This document shows, piece by piece, positions 42,544-51,252 of a stretch of 64,000 nt of DNA. The DNA comes from Moritella viscosa (lineage in GTDB: Bacteria > Pseudomonadota > Gammaproteobacteria > Enterobacterales > Moritellaceae). A program made the position numbers and the translations under genes. The number at the start of each line of letters is the position of its first letter. The first letter of the stretch is position 1. The notes under the pieces are model-generated. The model worked only from the letters and a program-made list of their open reading frames with translations, did not search any database and was not told where the DNA came from. The stretch lies in the NCBI GenBank assembly GCA_000953735.1, contig LN554852.1, positions 310,001 through 374,000 on the forward strand, given 5' to 3'.

Positions 42544-43886
42544 AAAAACACATTGTACTCATCGATGATGAAATTGACGTTGTAGAGGCTGTCAGTGAAA
42601 TGCTGGAATTAGAAGGCTTTAATGTCAGTAGTTTCATTGATCCTAATCTGGGCTTGAAATCACTAAATTCAAATAGCAAGTCTGTCGTTTTGTGCGACGT
42701 GAGAATGCCCTCGATCGATGGTTTAACCCTGTTAAGTTCCATTCAGCATCGTGCACCAAATGTGCCCGTCCTACTCATGAGTGGTCACGGTGATATTCCT
42801 ATGGCTATTGAAGCAATGAAATTAGGTGCGTTCGACTTTTTGGAAAAACCACTTAATACTGATGAGCTAATCAATAAACTCAATCTCGGATTAGCGCAGT
42901 GCCAACATATCAACACGACCCAATCAACAGACAAAGACTCGCCTGAAATCCCCATTGAATCAGTTATTATTGGCGAATCAAAAGCCATTGATAAAATTCG
43001 CCAACAAGTCCTAGTGCTTGCTCATACTGGTGTCGATACAATCATCAATGGCGAAACTGGTACAGGGAAAGAAATTATTGCTCGTTCCTTGCATAACTTC
43101 AGTCGCCGTAAAGACCAACCTTTTGTTGCCATTAACTGCGGTGGTATGACTGAAAGCATCATTGAAAGTGAATTGTTTGGTCATGAAGCAGGGTCGTTTA
43201 CCAGCGCTAACAAAAAACGTATCGGGCGGCTAGAACAAGCCCACGGTGGTACTTTATTTCTTGATGAAATCGAAAGTATGCCCATTGCAGTACAAATTAA
43301 ATTATTACGAGTGCTCCAAGAAAGGGTTATTGAACGTGTCGGTGGTAACACGCTTATTCCTATAGATATTACTGTTATTGCGGCAAGTAAGGCTGATTTA
43401 GCCCGTTTAAGCGAATCTGGTGAATTTCGCGCCGATCTATTTTATCGCCTTAATGTGGCTAGTTTGCATCTTCCTTCTTTGCAGCAACGTAAAGAAGACA
43501 TCCAATTGTTATTTCGTCATTTCGTTATCCAAGCAAGTCAAAAATATAAAACTCGTCCATGTACAATTTACTCAGAACAGATACAGCAATTGTGTCGCCA
43601 TGATTGGCCCGGAAATTTACGGGAATTACGTAATGTGGCCGATCGTTTTGTACTTGGTATTGTCGGTGATGGTTTTGATTTACAAACGCCAATTTGTGAA
43701 TCTTGTCCTGATGAGTTTGCTTTTGAAAAATTAATGGAACAATACGAAAGAGATGTATTGACCGAAGCGCTTGTCGAAACGTTTGGTAACATCAACGAAG
43801 TGTCCGCGAAACTCAATTTGCCTCGAAAAACCCTATATCGAAAAATGAAGAAACACCACCTTGATAAAGAAGACTTTAAAATATAA
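42534..43886 (+). CDS. Sigma-54-dependent response regulator, PgtA/DctD-like
   Basis: Transcription activator of the NtrC class. The 450 residues contain a receiver domain with phospho-acceptor D55 (VVLCDVRMPSIDG), an AAA+ domain (about 143-375; Walker A GETGTGKE, Walker B GGTLFLDEI, GGNTLIPIDITVIAASK) and a C-terminal Fis-type helix-turn-helix (GNINEVSAKLNLPRKTLYRK). The sigma-54 contact loop reads GSFTSA (residues 220-225) rather than GAFTGA. Its probable targets, two sigma-54 promoters, lie next to it ahead of glpQ and phnD. Confidence 0.9.
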   Translation: MALEKHIVLIDDEIDVVEAVSEMLELEGFNVSSFIDPNLGLKSLNSNSKSVVLCDVRMPSIDGLTLLSSIQHRAPNVPVLLMSGHGDIPMAIEAMKLGAFDFLEKPLNTDELINKLNLGLAQCQHINTTQSTDKDSPEIPIESVIIGESKAIDKIRQQVLVLAHTGVDTIINGETGTGKEIIARSLHNFSRRKDQPFVAINCGGMTESIIESELFGHEAGSFTSANKKRIGRLEQAHGGTLFLDEIESMPIAVQIKLLRVLQERVIERVGGNTLIPIDITVIAASKADLARLSESGEFRADLFYRLNVASLHLPSLQQRKEDIQLLFRHFVIQASQKYKTRPCTIYSEQIQQLCRHDWPGNLRELRNVADRFVLGIVGDGFDLQTPICESCPDEFAFEKLMEQYERDVLTEALVETFGNINEVSAKLNLPRKTLYRKMKKHHLDKEDFKI

Positions 43887-43902
43887 TAAGGAGCTGAGAC
43901 AC

Positions 43903-43915
43903 AAATGACCCATGA
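43903..43915 (+). promoter_or_regulatory. Candidate activator site upstream of glpQ
   Basis: AAATGACCCATGA recurs with small changes twice ahead of phnD (45472 and 45506). It lies about 70 nt upstream of the -24 element, a fit distance for a sigma-54 enhancer. Confidence 0.4.
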
Positions 43916-43950
43916 ATAAGGCCAAACCCTAATATAAAAGTCTAACAAAC

Positions 43951-43962
43951 TGTTATATAACA
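43951..43962. promoter_or_regulatory. Palindrome TGTTATATAACA upstream of glpQ
   Basis: A 12-bp perfect palindrome ending 11 nt before the -24 element. It could bind a dimeric protein such as IHF-independent repressors, but no copy is seen ahead of phnD. Confidence 0.3.
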
Positions 43963-43973
43963 AAATTAATAGT

Positions 43974-43989
43974 TGGCATGATGAGTGCA
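43974..43989 (+). promoter_or_regulatory. Sigma-54 promoter of glpQ
   Basis: TGGCAT-GATGAG-TGCA has the -24 GG (43975-43976) and -12 GC (43987-43988) at the invariant 10-bp separation. Nearly the same sequence stands ahead of phnD. About 150 nt upstream of the glpQ start. Confidence 0.72.
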
Positions 43990-44141
43990 ATTACATGCTA
44001 GGTGATTTAGTATCACCAGTACTGATAATTATTTGGGGTTTATTTACATTACTTATAACAGTGGATAAACCAGAAAAAAATAATAATTGATCAGCCAAAT
44101 AGATAATTTTTGGATAATTGCTTGTTAAAAGGAAATACAAA

Positions 44142-45356
44142 ATGAAGCAAATACTAAAGGGCTCAATCGCACTCATACTCGGGTTAACTTCAATCACAGT
44201 TTGGGCTAATGAGTCTGCTAATTTAGGTCCTCGTCCAGCCTATTTAGTCAATAATATGGATGATAGCGCCCTCAAAACTCAATTACAGCAATGCAGTGAC
44301 GGGCCATTTAAGCGAAGCAGCTTTTCTATTGGCCACCGTGGCGCTGCCATGCAATTCCCTGAACACACCAAAGAGTCTTACCTTGCGGCCATTGAAATGG
44401 GTGCCGGTGTAATTGAGTGTGATGTGACGTTCACTAAAGACAAGCAGCTTGTTTGTCGACATTCACAAAACGATCTACACACAACAACCAATGTACTATC
44501 AAAACCAGAACTCGCTAAGAAGTGTACTGTACCGTTTATGCCTGCTAATCCAGTAACAGGCGAAGATGCTAAAGCAGAGTGTCGAACGTCTGATTTTACT
44601 CTGGCTGAATTTAAGACACTTAAAGGTAAAATGGATGGTTCAAATCCTAAAGCAACGACTGTTGAAGAGTACATGAATGGAACTCCAGGCTGGCGTACTA
44701 ACCTTTATACGCAAAATGGTACATTAATGACTCATGCAGAAAGTGCTGCATTATTTAAAGCTCATGGTGTGAAAGTAACGCCAGAACTTAAGTCGACCGC
44801 AGTTGCTATGCCATTTAATGGCTTTACTAAAGACATGTATGCACAGAAATTAGTTGATGAACTAAAAGCAGCAGGCATTTCTGCATCTGATACTTATTTA
44901 CAGTCATTTGATTTGAATGATTTAAAGTACTGGATTAAAAATAATCCAAGCTTTGGTAAGCAAGCCGTATATCTTGATGAGCGTGTTTATGAGCAAAAAG
45001 ATTTTGTAGCATCGAAAGCCAACATGAAAGCACTCAAAGATGCAGGCGTGAATATTATCGCTCCACCTTTGTATGCACTTGTAGATTTAGATAAGAAGAA
45101 AAACCTTGTGCCGTCTAGCTATGCCAAGCTAGCTAAACAAGCTGATCTTGACATTATTGCATGGACACTAGAACGTTCAGGACCACTTGCTCAAGGTGGT
45201 GGTTGGTATTATAAAAGTGTCAGCGAAGGCATTAATAATGATGGCGACATGATGAATATGCTTGATGTATTAGCACAAGATGTTGGTGTTATTGGTGTTT
45301 TCAGTGATTGGCCAGCAACAGTGACCTATTATGCAAATTGCATGAATTTAAAATAG
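44142..45356 (+). CDS. glpQ: Periplasmic glycerophosphodiester phosphodiesterase
   Basis: Hydrolyses glycerophosphodiesters (for example glycerophosphocholine) to glycerol-3-phosphate and an alcohol. I start at ATG 44142, giving 404 residues with a signal peptide ending near residue 22 (TVWA); this ATG has an AAGGA ribosome site, whereas the frame's earlier TTG does not. GDPD catalytic residues: H65 (GHRGA), E92 and D94 (IECDVTF), H107 (CRHSQ). It is longer than E. coli GlpQ (358) with extra loops. First gene behind its own sigma-54 promoter. Confidence 0.92.
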   Translation: MKQILKGSIALILGLTSITVWANESANLGPRPAYLVNNMDDSALKTQLQQCSDGPFKRSSFSIGHRGAAMQFPEHTKESYLAAIEMGAGVIECDVTFTKDKQLVCRHSQNDLHTTTNVLSKPELAKKCTVPFMPANPVTGEDAKAECRTSDFTLAEFKTLKGKMDGSNPKATTVEEYMNGTPGWRTNLYTQNGTLMTHAESAALFKAHGVKVTPELKSTAVAMPFNGFTKDMYAQKLVDELKAAGISASDTYLQSFDLNDLKYWIKNNPSFGKQAVYLDERVYEQKDFVASKANMKALKDAGVNIIAPPLYALVDLDKKKNLVPSSYAKLAKQADLDIIAWTLERSGPLAQGGGWYYKSVSEGINNDGDMMNMLDVLAQDVGVIGVFSDWPATVTYYANCMNLK

Positions 45357-45422
45357 CGAAGAAGATTAATAGTGTTAACAATAACGTTGTTCTTAGCACT
45401 ATTAATACAAAGTAGATTATAA

Positions 45423-45450
45423 AAAAGAGCTTTCGAGCTCTTTTATTTTT
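45423..45450 (+). terminator. Terminator after glpQ
   Basis: AAAAGAGCT and AGCTCTTTT form a 9-bp stem closed by TTCG, followed by T-rich sequence. A looser inverted repeat (AATAGTG ... CACTATT, about 45370-45406) lies just ahead of it. Confidence 0.92.
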
Positions 45451-45471
45451 TCTGCTTTTAAAATAAGACAT

Positions 45472-45520
45472 AAATGACTCATATACCTATTTAATGTGTA
45501 GACAGTAATGACCCAAATGA
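45472..45520 (+). promoter_or_regulatory. Two candidate activator sites upstream of phnD
   Basis: AAATGACTCATAT (45472) and TAATGACCCAAAT (45506) resemble the site ahead of glpQ. They lie about 55-100 nt upstream of the -24 element. Confidence 0.4.
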
Positions 45521-45574
45521 TAACCTTTTAACTTTACGTTGTATTAACTGTTTGATTTAAAAGAATAATAAATA

Positions 45575-45590
45575 TGGCATAAACTATGCA
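45575..45590 (+). promoter_or_regulatory. Sigma-54 promoter of phnDCEE
   Basis: TGGCAT-AAACTA-TGCA, with GG (45576-45577) and GC (45588-45589) 10 bp apart. It is the twin of the glpQ promoter and lies about 45 nt ahead of the phnD start. Confidence 0.75.
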
Positions 45591-45633
45591 AATAGTTAAT
45601 CAATTCCAACAATAGTAAAAATAAGGTTTGAAT

Positions 45634-46674
45634 ATGAAAATCAGCGTTAAAGGATTGTTAATCGTTAGTTCACTATTATTCCCTTCAATCACGATGGCAA
45701 GTGAGTGCGCTAGTCGAGGTGTACTAGATGATAGATACTGTGATGAAGATATGGACTTAGTTGCCGACACCCCTAAAGATCCAAGTGACTGGAGTGATCC
45801 AAGTACGCTTGTCTTTACCTACACACCCGTAGAAGACCCTGCTCTTTATAAAGATGCATTTGCAGATTTTCAAACACATCTAAGTAAAGTCACAGGCAAA
45901 CGTGTTATCTACTACACAGTACACTCAAACTCTGCACAAGTTGAAGCAATGCGTTCAGGCCGTCTGCACGTAGCTGGCTTCTCTACAGGCCCAACAGGTT
46001 ACGCAGTCAACCTAGCCGGTTATGTACCTATTGCAGTAAAAGGGGATGAAAAAGGTTTTCACGGTTATAACCTGATCACGATTGTACGTAAAGATAGTGG
46101 CATTAACTCAATGGCTGATCTTAAAGGTAAAAAAGTAGCGCATACTTCGGCATCTTCAAACTCAGGTAACCTAGCTCCTCGAGCGCTTTTCCCTGCACAA
46201 GGTCTGGTGCCGGACGTAGATTACAAAGTCTTTTATTCAGGTAAGCATGACCAATCAATTCTTGGTGTATTCAATGGCGATTATGATGCTGCACCTGTTG
46301 CTTCCGATGTATACGATCGTATGGTTGACGCTGGCCGTGTAGATGGTTCGGTACTAAAAATTATCTACCGTAGCCCACGTTTCCCTACATCAGCTTTTGG
46401 TTACGCACATAACTTGAAACCAGAACTGGCTAAGAAAATCCAAGAAGCTTTTTATAGCTACCGCTTCACTGACGAAATGAGCGCATCATTCAAAGGTGCT
46501 GACCGTTTCGCGCCAATCACTTACAAAGAAGAATGGGGTGTGATCCGTGATATCGCTCATGCAACAGGCACTGCATATACAAAAACAGGTCTGAAAAAAT
46601 TGGCAGAAAAAGACGCAGCCAAGCGCGCTAAGAAAAAAGCCGCTGCGTTAGCGAAACTTGCCAAAACTCAGTAA
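45634..46674 (+). CDS. phnD: Phosphonate/organophosphate ABC transporter binding protein PhnD
   Basis: Periplasmic binding protein that delivers substrate to the PhnCE importer. ATG 45634 gives 346 residues, with an AAGG ribosome site and a signal peptide ending near residue 23 (SITMAS). The PhnD family core is clear: the ligand-pocket stretch MRSGRLHVAGFSTGPTGYAV (about 102-121), KVAHTSASSNSGNLAPR, and SPRFPTSAFGYAHNL. The C-terminus is a basic Ala-Lys-rich tail, unusual for the family. True ligand (phosphonate, phosphite, or phosphate ester) cannot be read from the sequence. Confidence 0.9.
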   Translation: MKISVKGLLIVSSLLFPSITMASECASRGVLDDRYCDEDMDLVADTPKDPSDWSDPSTLVFTYTPVEDPALYKDAFADFQTHLSKVTGKRVIYYTVHSNSAQVEAMRSGRLHVAGFSTGPTGYAVNLAGYVPIAVKGDEKGFHGYNLITIVRKDSGINSMADLKGKKVAHTSASSNSGNLAPRALFPAQGLVPDVDYKVFYSGKHDQSILGVFNGDYDAAPVASDVYDRMVDAGRVDGSVLKIIYRSPRFPTSAFGYAHNLKPELAKKIQEAFYSYRFTDEMSASFKGADRFAPITYKEEWGVIRDIAHATGTAYTKTGLKKLAEKDAAKRAKKKAAALAKLAKTQ

Positions 46675-46795
46675 GCACTTAATCGGTTAATAACTTAATC
46701 AGTTAGTTCATATCTCATAAATCAATCTAGTGAAAAATCTATGCCCTCTCGGGTAGGGCATAGATCATTCAAAAATTCGACAAGGAAGAAGCACT

Positions 46796-47566
46796 ATGGC
46801 CGTAGCAAGCTATGACGGAATAAAGATCAATAACCTTTATCATGAATATGTGGCTGGAAAGCCAATTCTTAAAGGTATTAATATCGACATCGATAAACCA
46901 GGCATCATCGCTATTATTGGCCCTTCAGGTACGGGTAAAAGTACGCTACTTCGCTGTATTAATCGTCTTAATGATCCCAGTAAAGGTGAAATTATTTTTG
47001 AAGGTGTAGACCTTACTCAACTAAAAGGTCAGGCGTTACGTAAACAGCGCCGCCATATCGGTATGGTTTTCCAAGAATATAACCTTGTTGAAAGGTTAAC
47101 CGTGATTGAGAATGTACTTAGTGGCCGTCTTGGTTATATGACTGCTTGGAATGCTTGGCGGAGACATTATTCTCAAAAAGATCTTAACAAAGCCTTTGAA
47201 TTATTAGATTTTGTTGGACTATCTGACTTTTCAAATCAACGTGCAGATAGCTTGTCAGGTGGACAGAGACAACGTGTAGGTATCGCTCGAGCAATTATGC
47301 AAGACCCATACATTTTACTTGCTGATGAACCAACATCATCACTCGATCCGAAAACGGCCGTTGAAATTATGGAGTTAATGGAGGCCTTTGCACAACAAAA
47401 AGATATTCCGGTATTGGTTAACATGCATGACGTGAATTTAGCCAAACGGTATGCGAAACGCATTATCGGTATGTGTCATGGTAAAGTCCATTATGATGGT
47501 AGTCCCGAAGGTATTACAGAAGAAGATCTTAACGTTATTTATGGAGGCGAATCATGGTTGGATTAA
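46796..47566 (+). CDS. phnC: Phosphonate-type ABC transporter ATPase PhnC
   Basis: Cytoplasmic ATPase of the importer. The 256 residues include Walker [10 protein letters not shown] (about 42-50), Q-loop [14 protein letters not shown], the signature LSGGQRQRV, Walker [14 protein letters not shown] and the switch His in [11 protein letters not shown]. It overlaps the first phnE by 13 nt; AAGGAAG ribosome site. Confidence 0.94.
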   Translation: MAVASYDGIKINNLYHEYVAGKPILKGINIDIDKPGIIAIIGPSGTGKSTLLRCINRLNDPSKGEIIFEGVDLTQLKGQALRKQRRHIGMVFQEYNLVERLTVIENVLSGRLGYMTAWNAWRRHYSQKDLNKAFELLDFVGLSDFSNQRADSLSGGQRQRVGIARAIMQDPYILLADEPTSSLDPKTAVEIMELMEAFAQQKDIPVLVNMHDVNLAKRYAKRIIGMCHGKVHYDGSPEGITEEDLNVIYGGESWLD

Positions 47567-48351
47567 CACCAAATACGTCACCAAATAGAGAAAATCCATT
47601 TAAAGCATCGTGGACAAATAGGTTAATTATCGCGGCCATTATTGGTTATCTGTTTTATAGCCTATCAACATTAGGATTGACTTTCGAACGGTTAATTTTA
47701 GGTTTGAGTGAAAGCGAACGTTTACTTTCTCGTATGTTTCCACCTAATTTTTCACGCTCTGGTTTATTATTCAGTGGTTTACTGGAAAGTTTACAAATTG
47801 CAATTATCTCAAGTTTATTTGGTATTTTGATTTCGCTTTTCCTTGGACTGATGGCTGCGCGTAACATGATGCCCGCAATCGTTTCAACACCTGTTCGTGG
47901 CTTTATCGCATTATGCCGCTCTTTTCATCCTGTGATCATTGCGATTCTATTTGTAAAAGCGGTTGGTTTTGGGGCTCTAGCAGGGATTTTAACCTTGGTA
48001 TTCGCTTCAATTGGTTTTATTGCCAAACTGTTTGCAGAAGCGATTGAAGAAATTTCGTTTAAATCCGTTGAAGCTATTCGAGCCACTGGTGCCAGCTTTT
48101 CCTGTGTGGTCTTATATGCAGTCATGCCTCAAGTTTTTACTCGTTTTATTGGTTTTGCGAGCTATCAACTCGATTCAAATCTACGTAACTCCACTATGGT
48201 GGGCATTGTAGGTGCTGGTGGCCTAGGTGGTACATTATTCTCTGCTTTCCAACGCTTTGATTATGATTTTGTCTCCGCTATTTTGATCACCATTATTGCG
48301 CTTATTTTAGTTGGTGAATTTCTTTCCAATATTGTTAGGAGGGTTTTCTAA
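47554..48351 (+). CDS. phnE: Phosphonate-type ABC transporter permease PhnE (first)
   Basis: Inner-membrane permease with about six membrane segments in 265 residues. The ATPase-contacting EAA-like loop is visible as [11 protein letters not shown] (about 172-182), and the C-terminal [18 protein letters not shown] segment is typical of PhnE. One of two different permeases, implying a heterodimeric pore. Confidence 0.93.
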   Translation: MVGLTPNTSPNRENPFKASWTNRLIIAAIIGYLFYSLSTLGLTFERLILGLSESERLLSRMFPPNFSRSGLLFSGLLESLQIAIISSLFGILISLFLGLMAARNMMPAIVSTPVRGFIALCRSFHPVIIAILFVKAVGFGALAGILTLVFASIGFIAKLFAEAIEEISFKSVEAIRATGASFSCVVLYAVMPQVFTRFIGFASYQLDSNLRNSTMVGIVGAGGLGGTLFSAFQRFDYDFVSAILITIIALILVGEFLSNIVRRVF

Positions 48352-49208
48352 TGACAGCTGCACATATCAATAATAAGTCTCATGTAGAAAATGTATCCCA
48401 AGTTGATAATATGTCTCAAATTGATAAAGAGTGGCAACGCTTTACGCCAAGCGAACGTATTACCCGTTTTGCCATTTATTTATGTTTAGTTTCGGCAATC
48501 GTGTGGTCATGGCAAACCGTTGAGGTTATTCCGGAATTTCTTTATGATGCTCCCGCTCAGTTTGCCGATATGTTTGAACGTATGATGCCATTGGATTATG
48601 CTTTTTATCCTGAGTCTATTCATGAAGCCATGATCGAAACATTGAACATTGCAACATTGGGAACCTTATTTACACTCATTTTTGCGATACCATTAGCACT
48701 GCTTAATGCGCCGAATATAACACCGAACAAAACGTTAAACTGGATTGCTCAAGTATTCTTGGTATCGTCTCGTTCGGTCAATTCACTGGTTTGGGCATTG
48801 CTGTTTATTGCACTATTTGGTCCTGGCCTTTTGGCTGGTATCATGGCAATCGCCATTCGTAGTATTGGTTTTGTGGGTAAACTTTTAGCTGAAGCTCTTG
48901 CAGAAGTGAATGTCGGACCTGTTGAGGCTCTAAGAGCAACGGGTGCATCATGGATGAGTATTTTACTTAAAGGTTACTGGCCACAAGTCATGCCTGCGTT
49001 CTACTCTATTGTTCTATTCCGTTGGGATATTAATGTCCGTGAATCTGCGGTATTAGGTCTGGTGGGTGCTGGTGGCATTGGGGTTATTTTAAATGATGCG
49101 CAGAATTTATTTGAATGGCAAAAAGTAGCTATGGTACTGGTAAGTATTTTTACTGTGGTGATCGTCGCCGAAGCTGTAGTCATCCATATTCGAAATAAGC
49201 TTATTTAA
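48351..49208 (+). CDS. phnE: Phosphonate-type ABC transporter permease PhnE (second)
   Basis: Second permease, 285 residues, starting on the last base of the first permease's stop codon. The membrane core carries VEALRATGASWMSIL and ESAVLGLVGAGGIGVIL, parallel to the first copy. The N-terminal 35 residues hold a hydrophilic extension with a near-repeat (HVENVSQVDNMSQIDKEWQ). Last gene of the operon; no C-P lyase or other phosphonate-degrading genes follow. Confidence 0.93.
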   Translation: MTAAHINNKSHVENVSQVDNMSQIDKEWQRFTPSERITRFAIYLCLVSAIVWSWQTVEVIPEFLYDAPAQFADMFERMMPLDYAFYPESIHEAMIETLNIATLGTLFTLIFAIPLALLNAPNITPNKTLNWIAQVFLVSSRSVNSLVWALLFIALFGPGLLAGIMAIAIRSIGFVGKLLAEALAEVNVGPVEALRATGASWMSILLKGYWPQVMPAFYSIVLFRWDINVRESAVLGLVGAGGIGVILNDAQNLFEWQKVAMVLVSIFTVVIVAEAVVIHIRNKLI

Positions 49209-49310
49209 TCACTATTAATTATTTTTGATGGGTTAAGGCATTAAAACGGCTTTATAAGCTGTTTTAATGCTCACTTAGATATCACCCTGATTCGCATTCA
49301 GATTTTTTCT

Positions 49311-49883
49311 TTAAGCGTTCGCGTTTATATCAATCCCTGTTCGTTCAACGATTTCAGTTTCAAAACCATCAATACTTTGCTGATTTTTCTTCACCCAGTA
49401 TTTTTCAATACCCTCTTTACCTTGACGAGTAGACCAGTTAGCTAAGTCATCGCGATCTTCATTATAATTGAAGTAAGGTACAGACTTGCCACAAGATGAT
49501 TGAACCATTTCGATATCTAAAATAAATATTTGTCGGGCCGCAACACTGTGTGGAAATAGTGCGCTGTATTTATCCCATTCAGGATCTTTTTGATGGATTA
49601 CTTTTGCATTACCATAAGCACGAAGGATCAAAGGTGCCCCTTCAAAAGCACAAAACATGACTGTCATTCGTGGGTTAATGAGCACGTGAGAAGCTGACTC
49701 ATTACCGCTGCCCGTCAGGTTAAGCCAAGCAATGGTGTTTGTATCGATTACACGAAGGGAATCTCCACCTTTAGGTGAAAGGTTTACATTGCCAGTATCA
49801 GCTGCAGTGCCGACAAAATAAAGGCGCTGCTTGCCAATAAACTCAATATGTTGTTCTGTTAATGCCGAAAATTGTTTCCCCAT
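49311..49883 (-). CDS. Pyridoxamine 5'-phosphate oxidase-family protein
   Basis: Small flavin-binding split-barrel protein (190 residues). The N-terminal AADTGNVNLSPKGGDSLRVI and NPRMTVMFCAFEGAPLILRAYG segments fit the PNPOx-like family of general stress/unknown reductases rather than PdxH, which has a distinct C-terminal substrate motif absent here. Cofactor could be FMN or heme. Substrate unknown. Confidence 0.8.
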   Translation of the reverse strand: MGKQFSALTEQHIEFIGKQRLYFVGTAADTGNVNLSPKGGDSLRVIDTNTIAWLNLTGSGNESASHVLINPRMTVMFCAFEGAPLILRAYGNAKVIHQKDPEWDKYSALFPHSVAARQIFILDIEMVQSSCGKSVPYFNYNEDRDDLANWSTRQGKEGIEKYWVKKNQQSIDGFETEIVERTGIDINANA

Positions 49884-49958
49884 GCCACATTCCCTCGTGA
49901 TTTGTATTTATGTTGAATAATGTATGTTGTCTATTATTATGATTTGACTCTATATATT

Positions 49959-50032
49959 TGTAACATGCCTAAACCGTAACAACTACCAATCACTACAAAG
50001 ATTAATGACGATATAATCATAAATGTGATCAT
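49959..50032 (+). repeat. Dispersed repeat family 1, copy A (3' part)
   Basis: Starts TGTAACATGCCTAAACCGTA and matches 57647-57720 over about 73 nt with a handful of changes. Corresponds to the right portion of the longer copy at 57521-57720. Confidence 0.85.
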
Positions 50033-50072
50033 ATGGGGAATTGGTCTGTTATATTTCAATGCTATTCACGTA

Positions 50073-50179
50073 ATCTAGTCGTGATTAACAGCTGAAGTTA
50101 AATGGATAGAATCACCAAAGATATATGTCAGAAATACAATTCAAAAATGAAATTAATTTAATAACAGCGTCGTCGAATA
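50073..50179 (+). repeat. Dispersed repeat family 2, copy 1
   Basis: From ATCTAGTCGTGATTAACAG through ATAGAATCACCA, ATACAATTCAAAAA and CGTCGTCGAAT. The reverse complement of 63538-63644 matches it along the whole 107 nt with the same block order. Confidence 0.78.
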
Positions 50180-50498
50180 TATCTCCGTCACCCCCCGAAG
50201 TTAAACTTAAGCTAGTGATTCGCTAATTTTAAATGACTGATTTAACCTAGTAAATTAAAGCTAAGTACTGATAGTTACAATACTGATTTCCTGCCGACTT
50301 ATGTTTAATTTGACACATAAGTATAACGTTTTTATTACGATTCCCTTATCTTATTGACTTAAAACAAAATAATAAATTACATTGTTCATCTGGCTTAGCG
50401 ATGGCATTTTTGAATGTTAAATTAATTCCTTTTATTTTTTTGATAAAAGTATATTGAGCTAAGTATATTGAATCTGAGATTGACCGCAAAGGATAGAC

Positions 50499-51227
50499 AT
50501 GACAAGTAATAATTTTGGGAATATAAAGCAATATCGCTGTTTTCCACCTGCTATTAATGCTGTACCTGAGGGTGATTACCCTGCTTGGTTTATACCTTGG
50601 TCAACTCAATTTGAAATGGAAAAATGCATTCTAGATGATGCGCAAAAAAATGCTTTGTCACGATTAGTACCGTTATTATTATGCGGGGAACAATCTGCAC
50701 AATTTGTTTTTGGGGAAGAAATTGTTCGGATTGAGCAAGATGACTTTAAGCTTTGTAGTGCAGATTTAATTACAATACAAAAAGATGAGAATGCACATGA
50801 AGAAGCATTACAAATGTTAGTGTCGTTTTTACCTACACCAAAAGATGCATTAAAAATAAAGCGAAAAGCGCAATTATTTTATACCAAGATAGGGCTGGCG
50901 GCGTCTGTAGTGGAGCACTTTGCCACTATCCGCAGCCTCGATGGTTATGTTGCATTGATCATGACCGCGATGTCTCGTTCCAACCTAGGTGCATCACATA
51001 TTATAAGTCAGCTTTTTTCTTTCATAAAACACGATGAATCTCGTCACGTTAGTTTAGCGCGAAAACATATTATTTTATTGGGCGGTGACCCAAGCATTAA
51101 TAAAGATAATATAAATGTTTTAAGGAAAAACCTAGTTAATTTATTAAAAACAGAGCAAGCATCATTTGAAGTGTTAGGAGTTGATAGCCGTAAATTATTT
51201 TCACAAATAGATCCTCAAAATACTTGA
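50499..51227 (+). CDS. Ferritin-like diiron oxidase/oxygenase, unknown substrate
   Basis: The 242-residue protein is predicted all-helical and shows two diiron half-sites: E64...E97-x2-H100 (CGEQSA, then KDENAHE) and E139...E180-x2-H183 (VVEHFA, then HDESRH). This E-x(30-40)-D-E-x2-H pair repeated twice is the ligand set of ribonucleotide reductase-like and AurF-type N-oxygenases and related enzymes. No signal peptide or membrane segment. Coupled (25-nt gap) to a KAS III-type synthase, so it may oxidise a precursor or product of that enzyme. Product not recognised. Confidence 0.75.
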   Translation: MTSNNFGNIKQYRCFPPAINAVPEGDYPAWFIPWSTQFEMEKCILDDAQKNALSRLVPLLLCGEQSAQFVFGEEIVRIEQDDFKLCSADLITIQKDENAHEEALQMLVSFLPTPKDALKIKRKAQLFYTKIGLAASVVEHFATIRSLDGYVALIMTAMSRSNLGASHIISQLFSFIKHDESRHVSLARKHIILLGGDPSINKDNINVLRKNLVNLLKTEQASFEVLGVDSRKLFSQIDPQNT

Positions 51228-51252
51228 GATATATTAAAGGAACAAATTACTT

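Larger units (their letters stand above)
49884..50498. other. Intergenic region with dispersed repeats
   Basis: 615 nt without a gene. It contains two repeat copies (49959-50032 and 50073-50179, listed separately) and is the left edge of the repeat-rich accessory region. The rest is AT-rich; the promoter for the diiron gene must lie near 50440-50490. Confidence 0.6.

Noticed and set aside
42785-42988. Antisense frames on the regulator and kinase genes
   Set aside because: Shadow frames of well-supported genes on the other strand.
44118-44141. Longer glpQ from an upstream TTG
   Set aside because: ATG 44142 has its own ribosome site and gives a clean signal peptide.
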